From: Tolypeutes matacus | Lineage: Eukaryota; Chordata; Mammalia; Cingulata; Chlamyphoridae | NCBI GenBank assembly: GCA_026826555.1 | Contig: JAKSZT010054399.1 | Span: forward strand, 2,228,781 to 2,292,780 | Direction: 5' to 3' | DNA: 64,000 nucleotides | Shown: piece by piece, positions 12,501-22,744 of the stretch | Numbering within the stretch: the first letter of the stretch is position 1 | Layout of the letters: each line of letters starts with the position of its first letter | Translations under genes and position numbers: made by a program | The notes under the pieces: model-generated | Databases searched by the model: none | What the model was told of the DNA's origin: nothing | Seen by the model: the letters and a program-made list of their open reading frames with translations, nothing else

Positions 12501-12885
12501 ACCACAAGACAACACAGTGGAAAAGTTAAATACTGATTGCCATTAGTGTTAACAACAGGAGTTTCTAACACCTGCTATAAGCTACTGTATAATAAAAAAC
12601 GAGTTACTCTCCCAGTGAATAAATGAATACATTAATGTAAGCCACGTTCTTTTGAACTCACATTTAACCTATTTTATGCCACCAAAGTAACATTCAGCAA
12701 ATAGATGCCACAAAGCACGGGGGTGGGGGTGGGGCCACCGATAAACATTTGACAGGCTGGAAATGGTCTGAACCTCTTCAAAGCTTCCAAGTCTATATCT
12801 GGCAACAAAACAAACGAATGTACCATCACCAGACAGCAAATTCACTTAATAAAAATTTATTATAAAAAACAGATGAACAACTAAA
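9561..12885. other. Unannotated 3.3-kb stretch
   Basis: No gene or clear repeat is recognised. Low-complexity A/T tracts lie at about 9845-9864 and 10022-10058. Between 11280 and 11310 there is a short C-run. Sequence near 11880-11960 faintly resembles MIR, but too weakly to call. Confidence 0.5.
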
Positions 12886-12889
12886 ACAA

Positions 12890-13080
12890 AGGAACGTTTG
12901 CTATGATGTTCTCAATTCTAAACATTTCACATGCATCACCACAACTCATTCTCAGAACAACTCCATAAAGGAGGGGCTATCTGTTACCCACACTGCACAG
13001 CTAGTAAGCAATACAGCAGAAGTTCAAACCAAGAAGTGCCACTCCAAAGCTTTAGTTCTCAAATTACTCTTTGTAGGCTC
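12890..13080 (+). repeat. MIR SINE fossil
   Basis: Order of landmarks: 'CATTTCACATGCATCACCACAACTCATTCTCA', 'GAACAACTCCATAAAGGAGG', 'CACACTGCACAGCTAGTAAGCAA', then 'AGTTCAAACCAAGAAGTGCC'. This follows the MIR order of 'ttatctcatttaatcctcacaacaac', 'gaggtag', 'cacagctagtaag' and 'attcgaaccca'. Confidence 0.6.
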
Positions 13081-13182
13081 CAGTTTGGCTTCTACTCCAC
13101 CCCAAGGCTCAGTGAGACCCCCTCAGTACACAGCAACCTTAGGGCTATGTAAAACCAGGACCTTGTCCAGGTTACGCCAAGG

Positions 13183-13527
13183 CAGGGGTTCTTAACCAGG
13201 GGTCAAGAAATCTTAACCAAGATTTCAGGGGGAAAATAAAGAAAGTATCTTTATTTTCTCTGGTGGCTAACCGACATCTAGCATTTCCTTCACTTATGAA
13301 TGTACGCAGTAAATTACAGTATTCATTGCATAACACATTACAGTTGTTGCATATCTTGAAAAAATAGCTTATGCTCATCCATGCTTTGAAATTATGGTCG
13401 TTTTTAGACCCGACACTAGTTGAGTGTCATGTCAGAAGGCATCTGCCACTACATTCTGAGAAGGGGTCCCTGGTTTTCACTTGACTGCCAAAGGGGTCTG
13501 TTGAACAGATATGGCTAAGAACCCCTG
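13183..13527. mobile_element. hAT-type non-autonomous DNA transposon, complete ends
   Basis: The terminal inverted repeats are CAGGGGTTCTTAACC at the left and GGCTAAGAACCCCTG at the right (14 of 15 complementary). They are flanked by an 8-bp target duplication, CGCCAAGG at 13175-13182 and CGCTAAGG at 13528-13535, with one change. An 8-bp duplication is the hAT hallmark. The 345-bp body encodes no transposase. Related copies lie at 19052-19226 and about 63627-63875, sharing the 'TCTTTATTTTCTCT' and 'TTCCTTCACTTATGAATGTA' segments. Confidence 0.85.
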
Positions 13528-13809
13528 CGCTAAGGAATTCGTAAGAAAATGGAATTCCACTGCAGAAAATTTCCACCTAAAGGGAATCAAATAAAGTCAA
13601 AACTTGTATTTCAAAGGAAAGTGAATTTATAAAATGCAGTCTGCTTCATTCCCAAAAATGCAATGTTAGTAAAAATGTTAACTACATTGACTTTTTGGTT
13701 GACTCGTATTCCCCAAGGGTTTAAGCTATTTTAGTTTTTGCTAAATTGGTAGACCAAGTTAAACTGGTACATTTAACCTTCACACGTTCAGCTCAAAGAC
13801 CGTGATCCC

Positions 13810-13975
13810 GTTACTACTGGTTTCAAACTGGGATGCAGCTCCAATCATGCTAGCAGGACTCCACCACTTTCCAAATCAGCCTCTAAGGGTAGACCCCAAG
13901 CAGTGAGCTTTTGTCAAGTTCTTCAGGGGATTCACAGGCACATTCCTAATTAATAATATGAGACCACTCTGCACT
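13810..13975 (+). mobile_element. MER5/MER20-like hAT fragment
   Basis: The order 'GGTTTCAAACTGGGATGCAG', 'GCAGTGAGCTTTTGTCAAGT', 'TCTTCAGGGGATTCACAGGC' resembles the MER5/MER20 group, which runs from a left end reading 'ggttctcaaactt' to 'caggtgattcanatgcac' near its right end. It is diverged and lacks clear inverted repeats. Confidence 0.4.
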
Positions 13976-14164
13976 CCCGAATCTACAAAATAATGTGTAA
14001 GTCTCTACTCTAAAACTTAGAAAAAGAACGTATGTTAGCATATCTGGACAAGTGTGCTAGGAAAGCAGTGGGAAAATCTGGCAATTACCATCCTTGGACA
14101 ACTGCAGCACTCTACCTAGCAGGGAGAAGAAAATAAAACCAGAAGGAAAATAAAAGAACAATGA

Positions 14165-14413
14165 GAAATCACATTTGATATTAATTTAAAATTTTTGCTT
14201 CTAGCAGAAGGAAAAAGATAATAAAGATTAGAGCAGAAATAAATGAAATTGAGAAAATCAACAAAACCAAAAGCTGGTTCTTTAAGATCAATAAAATTGA
14301 AAACCCCCTAACTAGACTAAGAAAAAAAGAGAGAAGACACAAATAAATAGTCAGAAATGAAAGGGTGGAAGCTACAACCAACTCCACAGAACAAGATCAA
14401 GGATATTATAAGA
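14165..14413 (+). mobile_element. L1 ORF2 fragment, left part (split by SINE)
   Basis: Translation in the + frames gives remnants of ORF2 upstream of the reverse transcriptase core (…[17 protein letters not shown]). The copy has lost its 5' end and is interrupted at 14413 by a dimeric SINE. The same element resumes at 14826. It is an endogenous retrotransposon fossil without an intact frame. Confidence 0.8.
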
Positions 14414-14825
14414 GGGAATTGGACGAGGCTCAAGCGGTTGGGCTCCTGTCTACCATATATGAGGTCCAGGGTTCAATTCCTGGGGCCTCCTGGTGAAAGG
14501 CAAGCTGGCCCACGCGACAAGCTGGCTTGAACGGCGAGCTGGCCTGCGCGGAGTGCTGGCCTGCGCAGGCGTGCTGGCGCAGCAAGATGACACAACAAAA
14601 AGAGACAGAGAAGGAGAGACAATAAGAGACGCAGCAGACCAGGGAGCTGAGGTGGCACAAGAGATTGAGCACCTCTCTCCCACTCCGGAAGGTCCCAGGA
14701 TCAGTTCCCGCTGCCATCTAAGGAGAGGACAAGCAGACACAGAAGAACACAGAGAGAGCAGACAACAAGCACAAAACGAGGCGGGGAGAGGGGGAGAGAG
14801 AAATAAATAATTTTTTTTTTTTTAA
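14414..14825 (+). mobile_element. Dimeric DAS-type SINE inserted in L1
   Basis: Head 1 (14414-14490) carries the tRNA-like A and B boxes. A GC-rich linker with repeated GAGCTGGCCTGCGCGG-like words follows, then an AACAAAAAGAGACAGAGAAGG segment. Head 2 (about 14645-14720) has a second tRNA-like unit with B box GATCAGTTCCCGCTGCC. The tail (GACAAGCAGACACAGAAGAA ... AAATAAATAA, T-run) closes it. Flanking target duplications are 14401-14413 (GGATATTATAAGA) and 14826-14838 (GGAGATTATAAGA). The same two-headed plan recurs at 24651. Confidence 0.9.
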
Positions 14826-15621
14826 GGAGATTATAAGAAACTGTATGCCAACAAACTAGACAACCTAGATGAAATGGACAAAATCCTAGAAATGCACAAC
14901 TTACACTGACGCTACAAGAAATACAAGAATTTAGCAAACCAATCACATTTAAAAAGACTGAATCCGTCATCAAAAATCTCCCAACAAAGCAAAATCCAGG
15001 ATCAGATGGCTTCACAGGAATTCTACCAAGCATTTCGAAAAGAATTAACACCAATCCTATTTAAACTTTTCCAAAAAATTGAAGAGGAGGGAAAATAACC
15101 CAATACATTTTATGAACCCAACTACACCCTAATACCAAAGCCAGATAAACACACCACAAGAAAAGAAAATTACAGATCAATTTCTCTAATAAAATATAAA
15201 TGCAAAAATTATCAACAAAATATTTGCAAATCGAATCCAACAGCATATCAAAAGACTTATACATCACAACCAAGTGGGATCTATTCCCGGGATGCAACTC
15301 TGGTTCAACGTAAGAAAACCTATCAATATAATACACCACATTAACAAACTGAAGGAAAAAAAAAACACATGATCATCTCAAGCAATGCAGAAAAGGCATT
15401 CAACAAAATCCAGCATCCTTTCTTGATAAAAATACTTTAAAATACAGGAATAGAAGGAAAATTCCTTAATACGATAAAATGCATATATGAAAAACGCACA
15501 GCTAACATCCTACTTAATGGGGAAAGGTTGAAAGCTTTCCCTGTAAGATCAGGAACAAGACAAAGATGCCCACTGTCACCAATATTACTCAATATTGTAC
15601 AGCTATAGCAATTAGACTGAC

Positions 15622-15660
<39 letters not shown>

Positions 15661-15860
15661 AGGCATCCAAATAGGAAAAGGGGAAATAAAACTATTTGCA
15701 GATGACATGATCCTATATTTAGAAAATTCTGAAATGTCTATGACAAAGCTACTTGAATACTTGAAAAGACATTTGTACAAAGAAGAAATACAAATGGCCA
15801 AAAAAAAACATGAAAAAATATTCAACATCACTAATAATAACTAGGGAAATGCAGTAGACA
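14826..15860 (+). pseudogene. L1 ORF2 reverse-transcriptase region, broken
   Basis: This continues the L1 of 14165. It shows the classic ORF2 order: 'AACAAACTAGACAACCTAGATGAAATGGA', 'CCAGGATCAGATGGCTTCACAGG', 'CCAAGTGGGATCTATTCCCGGGATGCAA', 'CAGGAACAAGACAAAGATGCCCACTGTC', and the reverse-transcriptase catalytic Phe-Ala-Asp-Asp box at about 15695-15706. Frameshifts and stops are scattered through it. A (AAAT)n expansion at 15621-15661 lies just before the catalytic box. At about 15755 the sequence jumps to the far 3' end of ORF2 (AGAAGAAATACAAATGGCC, CAACATCACTAATAAT), so the region between is deleted. It is non-functional. Confidence 0.85.
15621..15661. repeat. (AAAT)n microsatellite
   Basis: About ten consecutive AAAT units lie inside the L1 ORF2 fossil. 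They probably expanded from the A-rich stretch normally found upstream of the catalytic box. Confidence 0.95.
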
Positions 15861-16004
15861 ACCAGAGGTTAGTTTTCTTAAAATAATCTTAAAAGGAAGA
15901 TTTTTTTAAAAACCTGCACACTGGCTTGGCATAACCATTCAATACAACTTCAACTCCCAATCTATAGTCACAGAAAGAAATACTCAAGATACTTTACTTC
16001 TACA

Positions 16005-16155
16005 ATCAGACATATTGGGGCTGGGAATGTTCTAGAGGTGGATTGTGGTGATGGTCCTACTACCCTGTGAATTTACTAAAAATCACTGAATTATACACTT
16101 TAAATGGGTGAGCAATATAGTACATAAAATTATATCTCAATAAGGCACTTTAAAA
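16005..16155 (+). mobile_element. L1 3'-UTR fragment
   Basis: 'GGGAATGTTCTAGAGGTGGATTGTGGTGATGG', 'GAATTTACTAAAAATCACTGAATTATACACTTTAAATGGGTG' and 'AATTATATCTCAATAAGG' are typical of older mammalian L1 3' ends. It may belong to the same L1 as 14826-15860 or to an independent copy. Confidence 0.75.
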
Positions 16156-16164
16156 AAGGGAGGA

Positions 16165-16640
16165 GGGGGCAGATGTGGCTCAAATGGTTGGGCTTCTGTC
16201 TCCCATATGAAGGGACCTGGGTTCGATCCCCAGGACCCCTTGGTAAAAATAAAGAAAAATATAGAAGGCACACGGGCCGCCAGCCCCGAGCGTGGGTGCG
16301 CCCCACAGGCCCCACAAGCGGGTGAGCCATCAGGCCCCGTGCATGGGTGCACCGCCAGGACCCGCAGCAAGATGATGACATAACAGGAGAGTGACACAAG
16401 GGAGAGCCAAGACAAGATGCACCAAAAAACCAGGAACTAAGGGGGCGCAGGTGGTAGGATGCCTCTCTCCCACATCAGAGGTTCTTAGGATCAAATCCCG
16501 GTAAAGACAGGAGAAGGATGAGAAGAGAGGGCAGGAAACAGACACAGAAAGTTGCCCATCAAATGGACACAAAAACAGTAAAAACAGGGGCGGGGTGATG
16601 GTGGATAAAAGTAAATAAATAAACATATAAATCTTTTTAA
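16165..16640 (+). mobile_element. Dimeric DAS-type SINE, old
   Basis: Head 1 (16165-16240) has GCAGATGTGGCTCAAATGG and B box GGGTTCGATCCCCAGG. The long linker is CpG-rich, with repeated 'CCCCGNGCGTGGGTGC' words (16270-16370). Head 2 (about 16439-16505) reads GGGGGCGCAGGTGGTAGGAT ... AGGATCAAATCCCGG. The tail ends GTAAATAAATAAAC. At about 475 bp it is the longest dimer here, and the head-2 A-box region is eroded. Confidence 0.8.
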
Positions 16641-16641
16641 T

Positions 16642-16735
16642 GGGGGGGGGGGGAGTGGATGTAGTTCAAGTGGTTGAGTGCCTGCTTCCCATTTACAAGT
16701 TCTGGGATTTGATCCCCAGTACAATCAATCAATAA
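16642..16735 (+). mobile_element. SINE head, monomeric and old
   Basis: A G-run is followed by GAGTGGATGTAGTTCAAGTGG, TGAGTGCCTGCTTCCCAT and GGGATTTGATCCCCAGT, a third tRNA-like head directly behind the dimer. It lacks an A-tail and ends in a (CAAT)n-like remnant. Confidence 0.75.
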
Positions 16736-18028
16736 TTGAGGGCGAGAACTCAGACTTTTATGACACCAGCTGAGTCTGCAAAACACACTCGCTCCACATT
16801 GCACACTCATGCTAAACACAAATGTAAGTAGAGAAATCCCTATATGCCATAGCATGTTTAAACTTTGTTATATTGAATATGACAAAACAGAAGAGAGGAA
16901 GACCAAACACCCATTCAATGAAAACAATGAAAATGAAATAATGAAAATAATGGAGATAAGTTAACATCTCTCTCTCTCTCATCTACTTTCCAAAACTGAT
17001 TTAGAGTTGAGCACTTAATAGTTAACTATGAAAATAAGAAGTTTGTGTCCCAGTCACCTTTGGAAATTACAAAATTTCCAAATAAAATAAATAATAATTA
17101 TACATTTGCCAAGTATGGGAGAATATCGTATACCTTGTTACAATTCAAGCAAACTGCATTCAACTGTAATATATGCATATCTGTTTTAAATACAAACATC
17201 AAGTTAAACTAATATTGTATCAAAACAGATACAAACTTCAAGTTAAACTAATACTTGTTTGAATTAAAACATCAGAGTCCAACAGTAGGGTGGCATATCA
17301 TTGCCAAAACAACTAAATGGCTACGTGTCTCCCCTCACCTCCCTGGAGGTCTAAAACGACGGCTAGCACTAACTCATGCCTTGATCCACTGAGGAGGCAG
17401 CAACATGTGGCTTAAGAATTTATTTAAAAGATTCAACCAGGTAAATCTAAAAATAGCACAGTTCTTTTTACAAAATGAATCTCTACACAATTTGAGTCAA
17501 GGGCACTGAAGCTATTCACCAATTAGTTGCTTTGTGTTTTAATCTAACCATCTACCACGGCCTTTTCCTTGGCCTTTTCCTTGTCGAGGTGGCTTACAGT
17601 CTTGTGATCACTATACCAAGATCAATGCACATCAGTCTAAACAATCTGATCTTACACAGAACCCTGCTTCTGTCAAAGATAACTGAAGAGCAAAATTAAC
17701 TCAAAGAACATCTGCTGAATGTCGGAGGGTGAGGAACAGAATAGAAAGCTGCCCGTTCTCCGCTCCACAGACTGATGGCACAACACTCATCCCAGCCTTA
17801 TGTACAATACAGCAAGGGTTTATCACACTCTCCATCCATGTTCTCACGTCACCCACCTTTACTGGCATTTTTAATAAAATACTGACCATCTTTGAACTTC
17901 ACCAGCAATTGTGGTACTGATTTGGTTGCATTTGTAGAGAACTTAATGACACTTAATGAAAGAACTTAATGAAGGAAACATCCCAGAAAACACAAAACTA
18001 AACTTGAAAAAATATGGCATAATGGCAT
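16736..18028. other. Unannotated sequence
   Basis: No gene is recognised. A (TC)n run lies at about 16969-16981. At 17178-17263 a segment of about 35-40 bp containing TCAAGTTAAACTAATA occurs twice in tandem with small changes. Near 17560-17585 GGCCTTTTCCTT is repeated. Confidence 0.5.
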
Positions 18029-18165
18029 TTTTAAAGCAGTTTTATTGAGATATATTCACGTACCATATAATCCATCCAAGGTGTACAACCAATGGCTTTC
18101 AGTATAATCAGTGTTGTGCACTCATCACCACAAAAAAATTTTAGAACAATTTAATAAAGGCATTG
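18029..18165. repeat. Old LINE-like repeat remnant
   Basis: The order 'TTTTATTGAGATATATTCACGTACCATATAATCCA', 'GTGTACAACCAATGG', 'GTTGTGCACTCATCACCACAA' matches a very common mammalian repeat phrase generally assigned to old L1 elements. Orientation is not assigned. Confidence 0.55.
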
Positions 18166-18545
18166 TTTTAATCCTAAACTACAATATCTAAGGAAAAGCA
18201 GCTGTTCATCACAACCATGCTGATTATTTTACTTCCATGGGCCTTGGCTAACTCACTTTGAAACAAAGGCAAACTCTAAAATCAAGGCACCTAAATTATT
18301 GACTAGTAGTACTTGTACTAAACACCTAAATAATGGTTAAATAAGAAGCTAAATTAATTATTGGGGTAGAGAAGGGTCAAGACACCTAATAACGTTCATT
18401 TTGAAGAAGGCAAAGTTCTCAGAAGAATCCTATGAAAATATTGTGCCAAGAGAAACCATCTCCTAACTTTTTCCACCAGTTTTTACAAGCTAGGAAACTT
18501 CACATAACACCGTGAATTTTTAAAGCTGTCTTAAAAAAAAGACTT

Positions 18546-18650
18546 GGGGAGCAGATATGGCTCAAGCAGTTGAGTGCCTGCCTCCCACATGGGAGGTCCC
18601 AGGTTTGGTTCCCAGTGCCTCCTAAAGAAAAAGAAGCAACAGACAACAAG
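18546..18650 (+). mobile_element. Outer DAS-type SINE, interrupted
   Basis: A full tRNA-like head (GGGGAGCAGATATGGCTCAA, GGTTTGGTTCCCAGTGCCTCC) is followed by the tail start AAGAAGCAACAGACAACAAG. The element breaks off at 18650, where a second SINE sits. Its tail text appears to resume at about 19028-19051. Confidence 0.75.
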
Positions 18651-19051
18651 GGCAGCAGATGTGACTTCCAAATAGGAAGTCCAGGGTTACATTCCATGGG
18701 CCTCCTGGTATAGGCAAGCTGGCCTGTGTGGGGAGCTGGCCCGCACAGGAGGGCTGGCCCAAGCGTACAGCTGGCACAGCAAGATGATGCAACAAAAAGA
18801 GACAGAGACAGAGGAGACAATAAGAGACACAGCAGACCAGGGAGCTGAGGTGGCGCAAAGTCCCAGGATCTGTTCCCGGTGCTGCCTAAAGACAAGACAA
18901 GCAGAGACAGAAGAACACAAAGCGAATGGACACAAAGAGCAGACAGCGAGCACAGAACAACATTGGGGGGGGGGGGGGGGGATAAATTAAAAAAAAAAAA
19001 AGCAGACGCAGACAAGGAGCAAAAAACAACAAGCAGACAACAAGCACAAGC
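18651..19051 (+). mobile_element. Dimeric SINE nested inside another SINE
   Basis: Head 1 is GGGCAGCAGATGTGACTTCC ... GGGTTACATTCCATGG. The linker is GC-rich. Head 2 is shortened: GAGCTGAGGTGGCGCAAAGT runs straight into CCCAGGATCTGTTCCCGG, so most of its A-box side is gone. The tail is followed by a G-run (about 18965-18981) and an A-run. AGACAACAAG ends both the left flank (18641-18650) and the right flank (19035-19044), consistent with a target duplication within the outer SINE's tail. Confidence 0.75.
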
Positions 19052-19226
19052 TTGTCCATGAGCTTGAATTGAAAAAAGCCAACTTATCTTTATTTTCTCT
19101 GACCTCTAACTGAAATCTAGCACTTCCTTCACTTATGAATGTATGCGATAAATATATTACAGTAGTATTCATTTCACCTGGCTGGCAGGCAAAGGGGTCT
19201 GTGGAACAAAAGGTTAAGAACCCCTG
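19052..19226. mobile_element. hAT-type element, 5'-truncated copy
   Basis: It shares TCTTTATTTTCTCTGACCTC, CTAGCACTTCCTTCACTTAT and the right terminus GGTTAAGAACCCCTG with the complete element at 13183-13527. The left terminus is missing and the copy abuts the SINE cluster. Confidence 0.75.
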
Positions 19227-21683
19227 ACCTAAAGCCAATTGCACCATGAGCAATATGCTTTGCAGAATGTCTGTTTTCTATGCTGGGGGGGGGGGAGGGG
19301 AGGTGGTGGCAAAATGTTGTACAAGTGTGGATTTTTAATTTTCTTTAGTGCCCATGAAAATAAGTCACTCTTGCAATATAAAAAACTATTTTAAATAAAC
19401 CACAGATCAGAGCTTATCAAACTGTAACAAATTACACTCTTCCTCTTTCCCCATTTACTGTGAGAACCATTCTTAGTACTACGTACTCTCCTAACAATAT
19501 TTAATTACATAATTTCATTTGTTAAACATTTGAACATCTAGCATGGTACTATGAGGAAACTGTAATTCTCCCTCTGCCTGGGCACTGTTCCAAACCCAGC
19601 TTTTCGTCAATCTGATTTCTCATCTCCTTTTACTAAAGAATGAGTAATACAGCAATCAGTAGCAGAATTAATTGGCATCTAGACCTTGTAACAGTGGTCC
19701 CTCCAATAATTCCTAGAGTGCATCACTACCCAAGAAGAAGTGTGTGGCAAATCCAAGTGAAGTTGAAATAAAGACTATATTTATAGAGTATCTGTAATAA
19801 GCCACATGCACACAGAATAGGCAGTGTTTCTGGAAACATGTAGCTTGGGTTTCAGGCTGGGCTGTACCCTAAACTGTGGCTGCTTCCCTACCTAACAGAA
19901 AGTTCCTCTGCTTAAGGCAGCTTCTGTACATTGTGCAGCTGCTGTTTCAAAGAAAAACTACGTATAAACTGATCTTTTTTTTCCCACTCAAAATGTCAAA
20001 GAGTGGGGAAGAATACATCGGAGGGGGAAACAGTCATGTAAATAACTGGTACATTTAGCAAGAGAACAAATAGACTGGAGAGAACTAGTTGTACATGAAC
20101 ATTTCATACTTTTCCATCTACAAATTGCACATCTCAAAATTGCACAGAAGAAACCATCAAGAACTTTTACATAACGCTGAAAATAATACTTTTTCTAACA
20201 TCACAAGGGCAGGAAGTAGAGCATGGGTAAAGAAGAAAATGACTTCCTTTTGAAAAGGCTTTTTCCTTTTTCCTTTTTTTTCTTGGTTAAGATAAAGGTC
20301 ATTGGGTTTGAGGTTCATTAGCACTTCAAGCCTGCCTCTCCTCTCTCTGAGAAAGTTCAAGGCAGTCAAGACTTTGACCAGGTTTAAACTATGATATATA
20401 GAGACACGCAGCTTAGAAGAAAAACCACGTTAACATTCCCCAGGTGAATTCAGAACCAGTCACAGGCCACTTGTAACCCAGCAGTGTGATTTAAAATTCT
20501 CCTACATTTTCGAAAGAACCATCAGATTTTTCCCTGCAAAATGGAATCAAGATATGTTTCTGCCGAGCAAGGAAGCGGGTAGGATTGGAATAAAGATCAC
20601 GGCAACTCCATAATTCCAAATATTGACCTTCACCACCGCAGCTGTAACTGTAATACACCAAGAGGGTTCTCAGGTCAAACAAATAGAAGCCTATCCTAAA
20701 TACATCAACATCAAATGCTTCCTACAAATCACTCCACAGGACTTTCAATAATCAGCCACTGAAAAGACAGCTGAAGCAAGATGGGAGGGGTAGCTGTAGC
20801 CTGGGGGTTGGCACATCTTGTCAAGGAACTGGAACTGCTTTTTTTCATTAGCACCAGCCTGACTGCTCACAACACAAACCCCAATTAATGAAAAGCAAGG
20901 AATCAAAAGTACCATTAGTGTCACATGAAGCTTCTAAATATTACCAACTATTATTTTTTCATTTTGATAATCAAAAAGTAGTTGTTTAATCTTGGATTCT
21001 TCATAGTGACCAAATATTTCTCAAATACTACTGCTGTAAAAATGCATGGAGTTCTGCTTGTTATACTTTTCCTTCCATGCAGGTGGGCCACCTGCATGCT
21101 GACCACATTTTTAAGGGACAAAAGCCCAGACAACCAGGATGATGAAAGGGCCATTCTTTAGAGAGCCACATCTACCAAAAGGAGGAGAACACACAGAGCC
21201 TGTTAAAGCTGCTGCTCAGCAGGAATAGTAGGGAGGCAAAGATAAACAGCTGGCGCTTGGAGAAGAGACAGCAGATAACCTCAACAAGGCACAAGCAGAA
21301 GATAGAGGAACTACAATAAGAAAGTGGTCAAGGACAGGAAGAGAACAGAGATGCCCCAGATGCAAAGGAAGGCGAGAGACCATGTTATAATTAACACTAC
21401 AGAGTGGAAAAAGTTCTGGCCTAAGTAAACCTCTGCCGCTAGCAAGGTGGCAAGGCCACAAAATGAGGGGTGGGGACAGAGTAACTCCTGAACTTCTCCA
21501 CTTCTACACACATACAAACTTTCACTTTCCATTTATAAAATCAAGAGAGAAATGAGACTACGAAGTTTTTAATAATCTGAATGAAGAAGAAAGTAAACTG
21601 TGTAGTATTTTCGGTAATCTAAGCACCTCTTAAAAAATATATATATATATATAAATAAATAAATAAAAAAGAAGTGGAAACAG
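19227..21683. other. Unannotated 2.4-kb stretch
   Basis: A G-rich run lies at about 19284-19303. A minus-strand open frame at 20491-20682 is cysteine- and tyrosine-rich but lacks a splice donor. No repeat family is recognised until the (AT)n/(AAAT)n at about 21636-21667. Confidence 0.5.
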
Positions 21684-21835
21684 AGAGATTGAGAGGTGAG
21701 GAATTTTCTTGTTTATTGTTTGTCATTTTTTGTTTACTATTATTGTTGAAATAATGAAAATACTCTAATAATTATTGAAATGATGAATGCACAACTATGA
21801 GATTATACCAAATACTATTATTGTGTAAAAAAAAA
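21684..21835 (+). mobile_element. L1 3'-UTR tail, extremely 5'-truncated
   Basis: This is the second copy of the tail at 2973-3155: GATTGAGAGGTGAGGAATTT, the TTTACTATTATTGTTGAAAT centre, ATGCACAACTATGAGATTAT, then an A-run. A low-complexity AAAAAAGAAG occurs on both sides (about 21665-21674 and 21831-21840) and may be a target duplication. Confidence 0.6.
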
Positions 21836-21976
21836 AGAAGAAAGTAAATATATATCACTGGTTTTAATAGCATTAACTTTGAAAATTAAACCAACAAAAT
21901 TAAATTAATAGCAGCATTCATGAGCCTGGGTGGTGTCATCTGCTATTACCTTCAACTTCTTTAAAAGGCAATGGTA

Positions 21977-22165
21977 GGGAAGCGGCTGTGGCTCAATCAG
22001 TAGGGCTCCCGTTTACCATATGGGAGGCCCCGGGTTCGGTTCCCGGGGCCTCCTGGTGAAGGCAAGCCCGCCCGCACGGCGTGGTTAGCTGACCCAGCGA
22101 GCACAAGCAGCAAGGGGGGGATAAGTGAATAAATAAATAAAATCTAAAAAAATAATAATAATAAT
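21977..22165 (+). mobile_element. Young DAS-type SINE, long-tail monomer
   Basis: It starts GGGAAGCGGCTGTGGCTCAA and has a near-consensus head, B box GGGTTCGGTTCCCGGGGCC, linker and GAGCACAAGCAGCAAGGGGG tail with (AAAT)n and (AAT)n. It is almost identical to the copies at 32536, 37098 and 61741, which implies recent activity. The left target copy is AAAAGGCAATGGTA at 21963-21976 and the right copy is at 22166-22179. Confidence 0.95.
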
Positions 22166-22180
22166 AAAAGGCAATGGTAA

Positions 22181-22276
22181 GGGGGACAGATGTGGCTCAA
22201 ATGGTTGGTCATCCATCTCCCATGTGGAAGGACCTGGGTTCAATCCCCGGGACCTCCCGGTAATTTTTTTTTTTTT
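22181..22276 (+). mobile_element. Short SINE inserted at the same target site
   Basis: The monomeric head (GGGGGACAGATGTGGCTCAA ... GGGTTCAATCCCCGGGACCTCC) ends in GGTAA and a T/A run. It is flanked on the left by 22166-22179 and on the right by 22277-22290 (AAAAAGCAATGGTA), the same target sequence used by the SINE at 21977. Confidence 0.9.
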
Positions 22277-22377
22277 AAAAAGCAATGGTACCCAGTTTTG
22301 AAAGGGGACTAGAATTTTCCCCAAGACCCATACATTAATTTTTTGTTATTAATATTTTACCATTATGCCAATAAAAA

Positions 22378-22744
22378 GGGGGAAGTAGATGTGGCTCAAG
22401 CAGTTGGGTGCCCGCCTACCACAAGGGAGGTCCCAGGTTTGGTTTCCAGTGCTTCCTAAATAAGACAAGCAAGACCGCAAGCTGGCACAGCAGGCTTTCA
22501 CAATGAGATGACATGAGGAAACACAATGACAGACACAACAAGGAGGGAGCAGATGTGGCTCAAGCAATTAGGAGCCTCCTCCCACATGGGAGGTCCCAGG
22601 TTCGGTTTCCGGTACCTCCTAAAAAGAAGACAAGCAGGCACAGAGAACACACAATGCACAGACACAGAGAACAGACAGCAAGCGCAAACAACAAGTGGGC
22701 GGAGGGGGAGATATAAATAAAAATAAACCTTAAAAAAAAAAAAA
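22378..22744 (+). mobile_element. Two-headed SINE
   Basis: Head 1 (22378-22455) is followed by a linker with GACCGCAAGCTGGCACAGCA and ATGAGATGACATGAGGAAAC. Head 2 (about 22545-22620) is a full GGGAGCAGATGTGGCTCAAG type head with B box GGTTCGGTTTCCGG. The tail is GACAAGCAGGCACAGAGAAC ... ACAACAAGTGGGCGGAGGGG and an A-run. Because head 2 is a complete head of the head-1 type, this may be one SINE inserted into another instead of the true dimer family. Confidence 0.8.

Noticed and set aside
14826..15860. Functional reverse transcriptase
   Set aside because: Stops, frameshifts, a microsatellite insertion and a large deletion make it an L1 fossil.
18500..19015. 171-codon minus-strand open frame
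   Set aside because: Antisense translation of nested SINEs. The same leucine/serine-rich peptide type recurs opposite other SINE copies.
20491..20682. Minus-strand frame with SYSCGGEG-like text, at first exon-like
   Set aside because: A plausible acceptor (TTGGTGTATTACAG) exists, but there is no consensus donor before the stop and no family is recognised.
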